This document shows positions 7,794-16,697 of a stretch of DNA of 64,000 nucleotides, piece after piece. Below the pieces are notes generated by a model that ran no database searches, was not told where the DNA came from, and saw only the letters and a program-made list of their open reading frames with translations. The stretch's first letter is position 1. The number at the start of each line of letters is the position of its first letter. The stretch covers positions 2,108,001 to 2,172,000 of the forward strand of contig OY762308.1 of assembly GCA_963665555.2 (NCBI GenBank), read 5' to 3'. The translations under genes and the position numbers were made by a program. Origin of the DNA: CAXXXW01 sp963665555. GTDB taxonomy: Bacteria; Pseudomonadota; Alphaproteobacteria; Thalassobaculales; Thalassobaculaceae.

Positions 7794-8690
7794 ATGCCCG
7801 GAAAGACTGGCTTCGTGGGCCTCGGCGCGATGGGCGGGCCGATGGCGCTCAACATGGCGGGCGCGGGGATTCCGCTGGTCGCGCGCGACCTCGACCCCGC
7901 GAAAACGGCGCGGCTGACGGCGGCCGGGGCGGAAACGGCCGGCTCCGCGCGCGAGGTCGCGGCGATGTGCGGGCGCACGATCTGCCTCGTCGAGACGACG
8001 GAGGACGCCGAGCGCGCCATCCTCGGCCCGGACGGGATCGCCGAGGGCGCGGGCGCGGGCCACATCGTGCTCTGCATGTCCACCATCGATCCCGACGCGG
8101 CCCGGCGGATCGGCGGCGAACTGGCGGCGCGCGGGATCGCCATGCTCGACGCGCCGGTCAGCGGCGGCACCGCGCGGGCGGCGGCGGGCGACCTCGCCGT
8201 CATCGCCGGCGGCGACGCCGAGACCTTCGCCGCCTGCCGCGACATTTTCGACGCCGTGGGCAGCCACGCCTTCCATGTCGGCGAACTCGGCCAGGGCCTG
8301 GCGATGAAGCTGGTCAACAACATGCTCGGCATCACCAACACCATCGTGCTGATCGAGGGGCTGACGCTCGGGGCGAAGGCCGGCCTCGGCCTGGAGACCA
8401 TGCGCGACGTGATCGCGGCCAGTTCCGGGCAGAGCGCGGCGGCGGATTTCCGCGTCCCCCGGATTATCGAGGGCGACTTCGCGCCGGGCGGCACCATCGA
8501 CATCGTCTACAAGGACCAGGAACTGGTCACCGCCTACGCCAAGCGGCTCGGCGTGCCGGTGCTGATGGCGAATGTGAGCCAGCAGGTGTACCAGATGGCC
8601 CGCGCCGCCGGCCTCGCCAAGCTGGACTCCAGCGCGGCGGTGAAAATCTACGAGCAGCTGGCGGATGTCGCCGTCGTCGGGAGGAGGTGA
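7794..8690 (+). CDS. NAD(P)-dependent beta-hydroxyacid dehydrogenase (3-hydroxyisobutyrate dehydrogenase family)
   Basis: A 298-residue soluble oxidoreductase. The N-terminal Rossmann motif is GFVGLGAMGGPMA (about 5-17), followed by the signature DAPVSGGT near 121-128 and the catalytic lysine in GLAMKLVNNML near 169. Family members oxidise short beta-hydroxyacids such as 3-hydroxyisobutyrate, tartronate semialdehyde or sulfolactaldehyde relatives. The downstream hydrolase starts 3 bases after its stop, so the two form an operon. The exact substrate cannot be read from sequence. Confidence 0.88.
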   Translation: MPGKTGFVGLGAMGGPMALNMAGAGIPLVARDLDPAKTARLTAAGAETAGSAREVAAMCGRTICLVETTEDAERAILGPDGIAEGAGAGHIVLCMSTIDPDAARRIGGELAARGIAMLDAPVSGGTARAAAGDLAVIAGGDAETFAACRDIFDAVGSHAFHVGELGQGLAMKLVNNMLGITNTIVLIEGLTLGAKAGLGLETMRDVIAASSGQSAAADFRVPRIIEGDFAPGGTIDIVYKDQELVTAYAKRLGVPVLMANVSQQVYQMARAAGLAKLDSSAAVKIYEQLADVAVVGRR

Positions 8691-8693
8691 GCC

Positions 8694-9386
8694 ATGGCCG
8701 CGCCGGTCGTGTTGATCCACGGCGCCTACCAGGGGGGCTGGATCTGGCGGGAGGTCGCCCGCGCGCTGCGGGCGGCCGGCCGGGAGGTCTTCGCGCCGAC
8801 GCTGGACGGCTGCGCCGAGCGCGCGCCGCAACTGCGCCCCGGCATCACGACGGAGACCCATGGCGAGGAGGTCGCCGGGCTGCTGTTCTACGAGGACCTG
8901 CGCGACGCGGTGCTGGTCGGGACCAGCACCGGCGGCATGGCGATGGCGCGGGCGGCGGAGCGCGCGCGCGAGCGCGTCGGCCGGCTGGTGTTCGCCGACG
9001 CGCTGGCGCTGCGGCACGGCGAGCGGGTCGGCGACATCGTGCAACGCCGGACCGCCATCGACACCGGACTCGCCTCCGGCCCGCCGCTCTCGGACGTTAC
9101 GGGCCGCCTGTTCCGGGACCTGGAAAGCCCGGTCAAGGAATGGGCGGTCGCGCGCTACACGCTTCACCCCATCGCCTGTATGCGCGATCCGGTGGAACTG
9201 GAGAGCTTCTGGTCGCTGGAGTGGGACGCGACGGTGGTCTATTGCGTCGACAGCGTGAACCCGCCCGAGGCGCACCAGCGGCGCACGGCCGAGGCGCTCG
9301 GCGCCCGCTGGCGCGAACTGCGCACCGGCCACTACCCGATGCTCTCCGCGCCGGCCGAACTCGCCGGGCTTATTCTGGAGGAGTAG
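8694..9386 (+). CDS. alpha/beta fold hydrolase, EstC/salicylate esterase-like
   Basis: A 230-residue hydrolase. It opens with the oxyanion-hole segment HGAYQGGW near 9-16, has its nucleophile elbow GTSTGG near 76-81, and a histidine in TGHYPMLSAP near the end. This matches the plant MES / bacterial EstC type, which splits small esters. It is coupled to the upstream dehydrogenase with a GGAGG site overlapping that gene's end. Together they could open and oxidise one substrate, but which one is not evident. Confidence 0.82.
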   Translation: MAAPVVLIHGAYQGGWIWREVARALRAAGREVFAPTLDGCAERAPQLRPGITTETHGEEVAGLLFYEDLRDAVLVGTSTGGMAMARAAERARERVGRLVFADALALRHGERVGDIVQRRTAIDTGLASGPPLSDVTGRLFRDLESPVKEWAVARYTLHPIACMRDPVELESFWSLEWDATVVYCVDSVNPPEAHQRRTAEALGARWRELRTGHYPMLSAPAELAGLILEE

Positions 9387-9435
9387 AGCGCGGGCCGGGC
9401 GGACAGCCCGTGTTTGCGTTTCCGGCGCGCTTCCA

Positions 9436-9464
9436 TTGCGGCCGGGTCTTTCGTCTCGTATACT
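9436..9464 (+). promoter_or_regulatory. predicted promoter of PIN toxin-antitoxin operon
   Basis: A good -10 box (TATACT, 9459-9464) lies 17 bases after a weak -35 (TTGCGG, 9436-9441), about 50 bases before the antitoxin start. Such operons are usually autoregulated here; no clear operator palindrome was found. Confidence 0.45.
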
Positions 9465-9514
9465 CGACTCGTCAATCGGCGGCGCTGGAAAGTCCGCCGC
9501 GCCGGGAGGGCGCC

Positions 9515-9721
9515 ATGGAAACGAAAGTCGCCGAACGAAGAGCCGTCTTCCCGTCCGACGAGGCCGCCAGGCGCAAGGCCATCGCCGAGGAGCTCGCGTC
9601 CATTCGCGCGCGGGCCGTCCCGCCGCCGGAGGACGCCGGCAAGTCCGAGGAGGAGATCATGGACGAAATCCTCGACGACATCGCGGAGTATCGCCGGGAA
9701 CGGCGTAGCGCCGCGTCGTGA
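9515..9721 (+). CDS. putative antitoxin of PIN-domain TA pair
   Basis: A 68-residue charged, mostly helical protein directly ahead of a PIN toxin gene and overlapping it by four bases (GTGA). The start at 9515 follows GGGAGGG. The acidic C-terminal half (EEIMDEILDDIAEY) fits the toxin-wrapping tail of type II antitoxins. The N-terminal DNA-binding type is not clear. Its assignment rests mainly on size, position and coupling. Confidence 0.72.
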   Translation: METKVAERRAVFPSDEAARRKAIAEELASIRARAVPPPEDAGKSEEEIMDEILDDIAEYRRERRSAAS

Positions 9722-10113
9722 GGGTCGTTCTCGATTGTAATGTCCTCGTCTCCGCGGCTTATTCGTGGGGCGTTTGCGGCGAGGTTCTGGACGAGGCCAT
9801 GTACTTCGGCGAGATCGTCCTGTCCGAACCCATCCTTGCCGAGTACGAGGGGGTCGCCGCCCGTTCCAAGCATGGGCTTTACCGTGACCGTTTTCACGAC
9901 CTTATCCGGGTGGTGCGGAGCGTCGCCACGATGGTGGAGCCGGTGGACACGATCTTCGGCCTCGCCGATCCGGACGACGAAGTCTATCTCGCCACCGCGG
10001 TAGCCGGGCGCGCCGTGCTTGTAACCGGCGATCGCCGCCATTTCACGGAGCCGCGATACGGGCCGGTCGAAGTCCTGTCCCCGCGCGCTTTCCTCGACCG
10101 CGTGGCGGCGTGA
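9718..10113 (+). CDS. PIN-domain ribonuclease toxin
   Basis: A 131-residue protein of the 'putative toxin-antitoxin system toxin component, PIN family' type. The acidic catalytic residues are in order: LDCNV (Asp5), the Glu of PILAEYE near 42, and the paired aspartates of DPDDEVYLATA near 86, followed by TGDRRHF. Related toxins cleave tRNA or other RNA in a metal-dependent way. The GTG start overlaps the antitoxin stop, so expression is coupled. It converges with the monooxygenase gene on the other strand. Confidence 0.85.
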   Translation: MRVVLDCNVLVSAAYSWGVCGEVLDEAMYFGEIVLSEPILAEYEGVAARSKHGLYRDRFHDLIRVVRSVATMVEPVDTIFGLADPDDEVYLATAVAGRAVLVTGDRRHFTEPRYGPVEVLSPRAFLDRVAA

Positions 10114-10131
10114 CAGGACGCCCCCCCGCCG

Positions 10132-11424
10132 TCACTCCGCCGCCGGTTTCAGCGGGTCTTGCAGCGGGGTCATGATGTCGGCGGCGGCGTGGTGGCTCGA
10201 TTTGGCGGTTTCGTCCTGGGCGGTTTGCAGGATGTTGCGGCCATAGGCCGGGACGAGCGGGTTGTCGGCGCGCTCCAGCGGGGCCATGCGCGGCTTGCGG
10301 GCCAGCGCGGCCTCGACATACGGGGCCAGTTCCTCGGCCTTGCGGCGCTCGCGTTCGGCCTCCTCCGCCTTGAAGCCCGGCATGACGCGGTCGGCGAACA
10401 GGCGCAGCGAGTCGCAGATGTGGTCGTGGCGGTTCTTGCCGCTCTGCTGGATGAAGATCACCTGGTCCACGCCGACCTCGGCGAAGCTCCTGAGATGCGC
10501 CTCGACCTGCGCCGGCGTGCCGACGCCGCGGCCGGCCCCGACCTCCTCCATGTTCGGCCGCGCCCGCTCGAACTGTTTCCACAGGTTCGTCTCGCCCGGC
10601 CGGTGCTTGCCGTAGACGTAGTAGTGGCCGAGGCTGTAGCCGAAATACTGGAACCCCTCGGCCCCGCGCCGCTTCGCCTCCGCCTCGTCCTCGTGGATCG
10701 AGAAGCCGGTGCACATGGCGATGTTGGCGTTCACCGAGTGGCCGATCGGCACGCATTCGTCGGACTTGATAATGTCGTAGTACTCCGTGACCCACTTCGC
10801 CGCCTCATCGGGATCGACGAAGGCGAAGGCGAGCGCGCCGATGCCGTGGCGCGCGGCGGCGTGGATGGTCTCCCGGCGCGAGCAGGCGACCCAGATCGGC
10901 GGATGCGGCTTCTGGAACGGCTTCGGGATCACGTTGCGCGGCGGCATGGAGAAGAACTGCCCCTCGAAGCCCGGATAGGGGTCCATGACCATCATGTTGG
11001 CGGTCTGCTCGGTGCATTCCGCCCACATCGCCTTCTTCCGTTCGGGATCGACGCCGAAGCCCTCCAGCTCCATGCGCGACGCGCTCTCGCCGGTGCCGAA
11101 CTCGGCGCGGCCGTCCGACAGCAGGTCGAGCGTGGAGATGCGCTCCGCCACCCGGGCCGGCTGGTTGTAGCCCGGCGGCGAGAGCACCACCGCGTGGCCG
11201 AGATGGATTTGCGTCGTGTTGCGGGCGCAGAAGCCGAGGAACACCTCCGGCGCGGAGGAGTGCGAGTACTCCTCCAGGAAATGGTGCTCGTTGGCCCAGA
11301 CATAGTCGAAGCCCAGCGCGTCGGCGAGTTCGATCTCGGCGATCGCTTCCTTCAGCTGATGGTAATCCGACCTCTCGGTCCAGGGCCGGGGAAGCTGCAT
11401 CTCGTAGAGCAGGCCGAATTTCAT
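10132..11424 (-). CDS. LLM-class flavin-dependent monooxygenase
   Basis: A 430-residue luciferase-like TIM-barrel protein. It shows the N-terminal EMQLPRPW segment, the ANEHHF motif near 45, and the FGTGES and HPPIWVACS segments that contact flavin. Such enzymes use reduced flavin and oxygen to oxidise organic substrates. No partner flavin reductase is adjacent. It is transcribed alone from a plausible promoter at 11488-11516. Substrate unknown. Confidence 0.86.
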   Translation of the reverse strand: MKFGLLYEMQLPRPWTERSDYHQLKEAIAEIELADALGFDYVWANEHHFLEEYSHSSAPEVFLGFCARNTTQIHLGHAVVLSPPGYNQPARVAERISTLDLLSDGRAEFGTGESASRMELEGFGVDPERKKAMWAECTEQTANMMVMDPYPGFEGQFFSMPPRNVIPKPFQKPHPPIWVACSRRETIHAAARHGIGALAFAFVDPDEAAKWVTEYYDIIKSDECVPIGHSVNANIAMCTGFSIHEDEAEAKRRGAEGFQYFGYSLGHYYVYGKHRPGETNLWKQFERARPNMEEVGAGRGVGTPAQVEAHLRSFAEVGVDQVIFIQQSGKNRHDHICDSLRLFADRVMPGFKAEEAERERRKAEELAPYVEAALARKPRMAPLERADNPLVPAYGRNILQTAQDETAKSSHHAAADIMTPLQDPLKPAAE

Positions 11425-11487
11425 GCCTCTGTCCTCCGGGAGCTCGCGGGGCCGCGCGCCCGTCGCGCCGCGCCGTCGCCGCCCGCG

Positions 11488-11516
11488 GTTTTACGGCCCC
11501 CGCCCGCCCCGCGCAA
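11488..11516 (-). promoter_or_regulatory. predicted promoter of LLM monooxygenase
   Basis: On the minus strand, TTGCGC (11511-11516) and TAAAAC (11488-11493) are separated by 17 bases, about 65 bases before the start codon. Confidence 0.45.
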
Positions 11517-11535
11517 GCCGCGCGGCGCCGGCGCC

Positions 11536-13032
11536 TCAACGCGCGAGGGCGAAGAGGCGGTCGATGTCGAGGCTGTCGGCGAGCGTGTCGGCGAGGCGGT
11601 CGAGGGCGCGTTCGGTCTCCGCCTCGAAGTCGAGCGCGGCGGCCGGCCCGCGGCCGAGGGCGGCCAGCACGGCGCGGCGGAACCCGTCGGCCGCGAACAG
11701 GCCGTGCACATAGCAGCCGGCGACCCGCCCGTCCGGCGACCGCGCGCCGTCCGGCCGCGCCGCGCCGCCCGGCTCCCGCGTTATGTCGAGCAGCGGGCGC
11801 GCGCAATCGGGGCCGGCGGTGCGGCCGAGATGGATTTCGTAGCCCCGCACCGCCTGCCCGTGCACGCGGTCGCGCCCCTCGACGCGGGCGAGCGACTTCT
11901 CCGGCGACAGCACGGTCTCGACATCCAGCAGGCCCAGCCCGTCGGCCGCGCCGGCCGGCCCCTCGACGCCGCCGGGGTCCTCGATCCGGCGGCCCAGCAT
12001 CTGGTAGCCGCCGCAAAGGCCGAGCACGCGCCCGCCGCGCCGGACATGCGCCCTTATGTCGATGTCCCAGCCCTGCGCGCGCAGGAAGGCGAGGTCGGCG
12101 ACGGTCGATTTGCTGCCGGGCAGCAGGACGAGCGCGGCGTCGCCCGGAATCGCCTCGCCGGGCCGGACCGTCCGCAGGTCCACGCCCGCCTCCAGGCGCA
12201 GCGGGTCCAGGTCGTCGAAATTGGCGATGCGCGGGAACAGCGGGACCGCGACCCCGATGCCGCCCGGCGCCGGCGCGTCCACGCCCGCGAGGCCCAGCGC
12301 GTCCTCCGCCGGCAGGCGGCGCGCCGCCTCGATCCACGGGACCGCGCCGAGGAAGGGCCAGCCGGTCCGCCGCTCGATCTCGGCCGCGCCGGGCGCGAAC
12401 AGCGAAAGGTCGCCCCGGAACTTGTTGACGACGAACCCGGCGATCGCCGCCGCGTCGGCCGGGTCGAGGACGGCCCGCGTGCCGACGATGCTGGCGATGA
12501 CGCCGCCCCGGTCGATGTCGCCGACCAGCACGACCGGAACCCCGGCGGCGCGGGCGAAGCCCATGTTGGCGATGTCGCCCTCGCGCAGGTTGGTCTCGGC
12601 CGGGCTTCCCGCGCCCTCGACGATGGCGAGGTCGGCGCCGGCGCGCAGGCGCTCGAAGCTCTCCAGCACCGCCGCCAGCAGGCCGGGCCGCAGCGCCCGG
12701 TAGCCGCGCGCGTCGGCCCGCCCGACGGCGCGGCCCCGGACGACGACCTGCGCGGCGGCGTCGGCCTCCGGCTTCAGCAGGACCGGGTTCATGTCCACGG
12801 ACGGTTCGACGCCGGCGGCGCGCGCCTGCAGGGCCTGGGCGCGGCCGATCTCGCCCCCGTCGGCGGCGACCGCGGCGTTGTTCGACATGTTCTGCGGCTT
12901 GAAGGGCCGGACCGCGAGGCCGCGCCGCGCCGCCAGCCGGCACAGCCCGGCCACCAGCAGCGACTTGCCTACGTCGGACCCCGTTCCCTGGAGCATGAGC
13001 GCCCGCGCGCGCGGGCCGGAGGGCGGCGACAC
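11536..13032 (-). CDS. cobQ: cobyric acid synthase
   Basis: A 498-residue glutamine-dependent amidotransferase that amidates four side chains of adenosyl-cobyrinic diamide in cobalamin synthesis. The N-terminal P-loop-like GTGSDVGKS (about 17-25) and NMSNN segment form the ATP-grasping synthetase part. The C-terminal class I glutaminase has its cysteine in GLCGGYQML (about 333-341) and its histidine in CYVHGLF. The GTG start at 13032 lies 4 bases after the stop of the SDR gene on the same strand. No other cob gene and no cobalamin riboswitch was seen in the window. Confidence 0.93.
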   Translation of the reverse strand: MSPPSGPRARALMLQGTGSDVGKSLLVAGLCRLAARRGLAVRPFKPQNMSNNAAVAADGGEIGRAQALQARAAGVEPSVDMNPVLLKPEADAAAQVVVRGRAVGRADARGYRALRPGLLAAVLESFERLRAGADLAIVEGAGSPAETNLREGDIANMGFARAAGVPVVLVGDIDRGGVIASIVGTRAVLDPADAAAIAGFVVNKFRGDLSLFAPGAAEIERRTGWPFLGAVPWIEAARRLPAEDALGLAGVDAPAPGGIGVAVPLFPRIANFDDLDPLRLEAGVDLRTVRPGEAIPGDAALVLLPGSKSTVADLAFLRAQGWDIDIRAHVRRGGRVLGLCGGYQMLGRRIEDPGGVEGPAGAADGLGLLDVETVLSPEKSLARVEGRDRVHGQAVRGYEIHLGRTAGPDCARPLLDITREPGGAARPDGARSPDGRVAGCYVHGLFAADGFRRAVLAALGRGPAAALDFEAETERALDRLADTLADSLDIDRLFALAR

Positions 13033-13036
13033 GCGG

Positions 13037-13762
13037 TCACCACTTCTCGATCCAGGGGCGCAGGTCGATCTCGAAGGTCCAGGCGGAGCGGGGCTGCTTG
13101 TGCATGGTCCAGTAGTTCTCGGCGATCGCCTCGGGGTCGAGGATGCCGTCGCGGTCCTTCAGCGCGTAGCGGTCCGGGAACATGTCGCGGATCCACACGG
13201 TGTCGATCGCGCCGTCGATCACGACATGGCCGACATGGATGCCCTCCGGCCCCAGTTCCCGCGCCATCGCCTGCGCCAGCGCGCGCAGCCCGTGCTTGCC
13301 GGAGGAAAAGGCGGCGTAGCCCTCGCCGCCGCGCAGGCTGGCGGTCGCGCCGGTGAAGATAATCGTGCCGCGCCCGCGCTTGCGCATCGCCCTGGCGACC
13401 TCGCGCCCCATCAGGAAACCGCCGAAGCAGCACATTTCCCAAACCTTGAAGAACACCCGCGCGGTGGTGTCCTCGATGCCGAAACGCACATTGCCGCCGA
13501 TGTTGTAGACCGCGACCTCGATCGGGCCGATCTCCGCCTCCACCTTCTCGACGAAGGGGACCATCTGCTCCTCGCGCCGCGCGTCGACGCCGAAGGGATG
13601 GACGACCCCGCCCTCGGCGCGGATGCTTTCGGCCAGCGGTTCGAGCTTGTCGGCGTTGCGCCGGGTGAGGACGGCCTCGTACCCCTCGCGCGCGAAACGC
13701 CGGGCGATGGCGCCGCCGGTCGCGTCCCCGGCGCCGACCACCAGGGCGACTCCCTTGCTCAT
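13037..13762 (-). CDS. SDR family oxidoreductase with Tyr-to-Phe active site
   Basis: A 241-residue short-chain dehydrogenase/reductase fold protein. It has a modified dinucleotide loop VVGAGDATGGAIA near 8-20 in place of TGxxxGxG, and the catalytic serine in FTGATAS. In place of YxxxK it has FxxxK: Phe152-Ser-Ser-Gly-Lys156. The nearby Tyr149 is out of register. This variant occurs in a subgroup of atypical SDRs whose activity is unclear. It probably shares a transcript with cobQ, 4 bases downstream, although a link to cobalamin is not implied. Confidence 0.82.
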   Translation of the reverse strand: MSKGVALVVGAGDATGGAIARRFAREGYEAVLTRRNADKLEPLAESIRAEGGVVHPFGVDARREEQMVPFVEKVEAEIGPIEVAVYNIGGNVRFGIEDTTARVFFKVWEMCCFGGFLMGREVARAMRKRGRGTIIFTGATASLRGGEGYAAFSSGKHGLRALAQAMARELGPEGIHVGHVVIDGAIDTVWIRDMFPDRYALKDRDGILDPEAIAENYWTMHKQPRSAWTFEIDLRPWIEKW

Positions 13763-13798
13763 CCCCGATCCTTTCCTTCCGGCCCGTTCCGGCCGGCC

Positions 13799-14605
13799 TC
13801 AGGCCTCGAACACGGCGACCACGCGGGTCTCGATGCTGCGGCGCGGCGGCGCGTCCGCCGGCGTGGCGGGGTGGTCGAAGGAGGTGTGCGGGCAATAGAC
13901 CGCGCGGCCCGGCCGCTGGTCCATCTGCTTCAGCACGACCAGCTCGTCCGTCGCCATTTCCGGGAAGTAGCACCAGCGGTGGCCGGGGTTGTACACCGGC
14001 GCGGCGACCAGGCTGTCCAGCCCGCGCCCGGTGTAGCGGTAGTCGATCACGTCCTCGCGCGGCAGCGTCCCGGCGTCGATGAAGGCGAGCGGGTTGGCGA
14101 CCGCCGGGTTGTCGAAGGGCTGCCAGGTGTTGAACCAGGCGTAGGTCTGTCCCGCGCGCGGCTCCGCGCCGTGCTTGCGCAGCACGTCCCCGGACATTTC
14201 CGCGATCCGCTTCACGTTGTAGTCGCAATGCACGAAGCGGGCGTAGCCGTCGTTGAAGTCGGTCGGCGTCTCGGTGCGGATCAGGTAGCTGTAGTGGTAG
14301 GCGGCGTCGGCCCCGACAAGGCGGCGCACCAGCTCCAGCATCTCCGGCAGGTAGACCGCCTCGATCTCGGCCTCGTCGGCGAAGTCGCGGCAGGCGGTAT
14401 CGTGCCGGGTCAGCACGAAGCCGGCGCCGTCCAGGCCGATCTCGCCGGCCGCCATGCGCGGGCGCGCGTCGTGGATGTCCACGTCCCGATAGGCGGTGTT
14501 GGCGCGGCGCGTCTCGCGGGAGCCGATGCGCGGCTCGTCCGGCCGGTCGCGCCATTCGGTGTTGATGTACCGCACGCGGGCGGCGACATGCGCGGTCGCG
14601 GTCAT
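13799..14605 (-). CDS. CmcJ/NvfI family 2-oxoglutarate/iron oxygenase-like protein
   Basis: A 268-residue protein of the CmcJ/asaB/NvfI family, known from cephamycin and fungal meroterpenoid pathways. The likely iron ligands are the HCD of FVHCDYN near 126-128 and a histidine in YCPHTSFDHP near the end, with an arginine after it. Members hydroxylate or rearrange small molecules. It is oriented with the SDR and cobQ genes and divergent from the SDR/MaoC/thiolase operon. It may belong functionally to either side. Confidence 0.8.
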   Translation of the reverse strand: MTATAHVAARVRYINTEWRDRPDEPRIGSRETRRANTAYRDVDIHDARPRMAAGEIGLDGAGFVLTRHDTACRDFADEAEIEAVYLPEMLELVRRLVGADAAYHYSYLIRTETPTDFNDGYARFVHCDYNVKRIAEMSGDVLRKHGAEPRAGQTYAWFNTWQPFDNPAVANPLAFIDAGTLPREDVIDYRYTGRGLDSLVAAPVYNPGHRWCYFPEMATDELVVLKQMDQRPGRAVYCPHTSFDHPATPADAPPRRSIETRVVAVFEA

Positions 14606-14740
14606 GGTGGGGCCTCCGCCGACGGTTTCGAGGGCGCGCGATTATGCCCGCCCCGCCCGCCGGGGGAAAGGCCGGCGAAACCATGCTGGCGATAAATCGC
14701 GCGCCGGGGCGGCCCGGCCGCCGCGCGGCGACGCGGGCGA

Positions 14741-14769
14741 TTGAGATTGCCGGCGTTGTCGCGTATCCA
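14741..14769 (+). promoter_or_regulatory. possible promoter of SDR-MaoC-DUF35-thiolase operon
   Basis: TTGAGA (14741-14746) is followed after 17 bases by TATCCA (14764-14769), about 75 bases before the first start. The -35 is good and the -10 is weak. Confidence 0.35.
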
Positions 14770-14844
14770 TCGCGGCTCCGGGCGGGCGCGCCGACGGCCG
14801 CGCGCGGCCCGGGACCGGCGGCGGAGCGATGGAGGAAGAGCGGG

Positions 14845-15762
14845 ATGGCGGCGGACAGGCTTCTGGAGGGAAAGGTCGCGCTCGTCACGGGCGCGGGGCG
14901 CGGCATCGGGCGCGACTACGCGCTGGCCTTCGCGGCGGCGGGCGCGCGCGTGCTGGTGAACGACCTCGGCGGCACCACGGCGGGCGAGGGCGCGGACCGC
15001 GTTCCCGCGCTGGAGGTCGCCAAGGAGATCGAGGACGCCGGCGGCAAGGCCGTCGTCAACTTCGACAGCGTGGCCGATTTCGCCGCCGCCCAGGGCATGG
15101 TGGACCAGGCGGTCGAGGAGCTCGGCGGCCTCGACATTGTGGTCAACAACGCCGGCATCCTGCGCGACGTCATCTTCCACCGGATGACGGAGGACGACTG
15201 GGATTCGGTGATCGCCGTCCACCTGAAGGGCAGTTTCGCCGTCAGCCGCGCCGCCGCGACCGTGTTCCGCGAGAAGCAGGCCGGCGCCTTCGTCCACATG
15301 ACCTCGACCTCCGGCCTGATCGGCAATCTCGGCCAGGCCAACTACGCCGCCGCCAAGCTCGGCATCGCCGGGCTGTCGAAGTCGATCGCGCTCGACATGG
15401 CGCGGTTCAATGTGCGGTCGAACTGCATCTCCCCCTTCGCCTGGAGCCGCATGATCGGCACCATCCCCATCGGCGACGAGGCGCAGCGCGAGCGGGTCGA
15501 GAAGCTGAAGACGATGACCACCGCGAAGATCGCCCCGGTGGCGGTGGCGCTGTGCTCCGACCGCTCGAAGGCGACGGGGCAGATTTTCGGCGTCCGCAAC
15601 AACGAGATTTTCCTGATGGGGCAGTCGCGGCCGCTGCGCTCGGTGCACCGCTCCGAGGGCTGGACGCCGGAGACCGTGCTGGAGCACGCGATCCCGGCGA
15701 TGGAGGCGGGGTTCTACCCGCTCGACCGTTCGGCCGACGTGTTCAGCTGGGACCCGATCTGA
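14845..15762 (+). CDS. SDR family dehydrogenase, HSD17B4-like
   Basis: A 305-residue short-chain dehydrogenase close to the dehydrogenase part of peroxisomal multifunctional enzyme type 2. The NAD motif TGAGRGIG is near 16-23, an Asp-containing NDLGG follows the second strand, then NNAG, the catalytic Ser (MTSTSG) and YAAAK near 163-167. It probably oxidises a 3-hydroxyacyl-CoA. It heads an operon with a hydratase, a Zn-ribbon/OB protein and a thiolase: together a set for CoA-ester side-chain breakdown. The ATG at 14845 has a GGAGGAAGAG ribosome site. Confidence 0.88.
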   Translation: MAADRLLEGKVALVTGAGRGIGRDYALAFAAAGARVLVNDLGGTTAGEGADRVPALEVAKEIEDAGGKAVVNFDSVADFAAAQGMVDQAVEELGGLDIVVNNAGILRDVIFHRMTEDDWDSVIAVHLKGSFAVSRAAATVFREKQAGAFVHMTSTSGLIGNLGQANYAAAKLGIAGLSKSIALDMARFNVRSNCISPFAWSRMIGTIPIGDEAQRERVEKLKTMTTAKIAPVAVALCSDRSKATGQIFGVRNNEIFLMGQSRPLRSVHRSEGWTPETVLEHAIPAMEAGFYPLDRSADVFSWDPI

Positions 15763-15784
15763 GGGCCGGGGGAGGACGCGAGAG

Positions 15785-16654
15785 ATGGCGGAATTCGACT
15801 ACGACAAGCTCAGGAACTGGCCGTTCGGGGAGGTCTCGCAGACCTACACGACGCGCGATTCGATCCTCTACGCGCTCGGCGTCGGCCTCGGCGCCGACCC
15901 GATGGACGAGAGCGAACTGCCCTATGTGTTCGAGGAGGCGGACGGTTTCGCGGCTCTGCCGACCATGGCGGCGGTGCTGGCCGGCCCCGGCTTCTGGGCG
16001 CGCGACCCCGAATCGGGCGTGGACTGGGTGAGGCTGCTGCACGGGGAGCAGGGGATCGAACTGCACCGCCCGCTTCCGCCCGCCGCCACGGTGACGGCGC
16101 GTTCGGAGATCACCGGGATCGTGGACAAGGGGGCCGGAAGGGGCGCGCTGATCCTGACCGAGCGGACGCTGCGCGACGCGGAAACCGGCGAGAAGCTGGC
16201 GACGCTGACCTCCACCACCTTCGCGCGCGGCAACGGCGGCTACGGAGGGCCGAGCGACGAGGCGCCGGCGCCGCACCGCCTGCCGGAGCGCGCGCCGGAC
16301 GCGGCGTGCGACCTGCCGACGCTCGGCCGGGCGGCGCTGATCTACCGGCTGTCCGGCGACTACAACCCGCTGCACGCCAGCCCGGCGGTGGCGGCCGCCG
16401 CCGGGTTCGACCGGCCGATCCTGCACGGGCTGTGCTCGCTCGGCGTGGCCGGGCACGCCATCCTCAAGACCTGCTGCGGCATGGACGCGCGGCGGTTCAA
16501 GTCGATGCGGCTCCGCTTCTCCGCCCCGGTCTATCCGGGCGAGACGATCCGCACCGAGATGTGGCGCGACGGGGACCGGGTCTCCTTCCGCTCCCTCGTG
16601 CCGGAGCGCGGCGCGACGGTGCTGGACAACGGCCTCGCCATCGTGGGCGACTGA
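15785..16654 (+). CDS. MaoC-like enoyl-CoA hydratase
   Basis: A 289-residue double-hotdog hydratase. The hydratase-2 signature is complete in the second half: SGDYNPLHASP followed by GFDRPILHG (about 199-221), with the catalytic Asp/His pair. It adds water to 2-enoyl-CoA to give an R-hydroxyacyl-CoA, matching the HSD17B4-like SDR one gene upstream; in eukaryotes these two activities are fused. The start at 15785 is preceded by GGGGGAGG. Substrate chain type is unknown (fatty acyl, sterol or aromatic side chain). Confidence 0.88.
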   Translation: MAEFDYDKLRNWPFGEVSQTYTTRDSILYALGVGLGADPMDESELPYVFEEADGFAALPTMAAVLAGPGFWARDPESGVDWVRLLHGEQGIELHRPLPPAATVTARSEITGIVDKGAGRGALILTERTLRDAETGEKLATLTSTTFARGNGGYGGPSDEAPAPHRLPERAPDAACDLPTLGRAALIYRLSGDYNPLHASPAVAAAAGFDRPILHGLCSLGVAGHAILKTCCGMDARRFKSMRLRFSAPVYPGETIRTEMWRDGDRVSFRSLVPERGATVLDNGLAIVGD

Positions 16655-16697
16655 AGCGGACGACCGAGGCGGACGACCGAAGGGAGCGGACGGCGAC

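Noticed and set aside
13033..13036. Cobalamin riboswitch for cobQ
   Set aside because: Only 4 bases separate cobQ from the upstream SDR gene, and no B12-box-like sequence was seen upstream of that gene.
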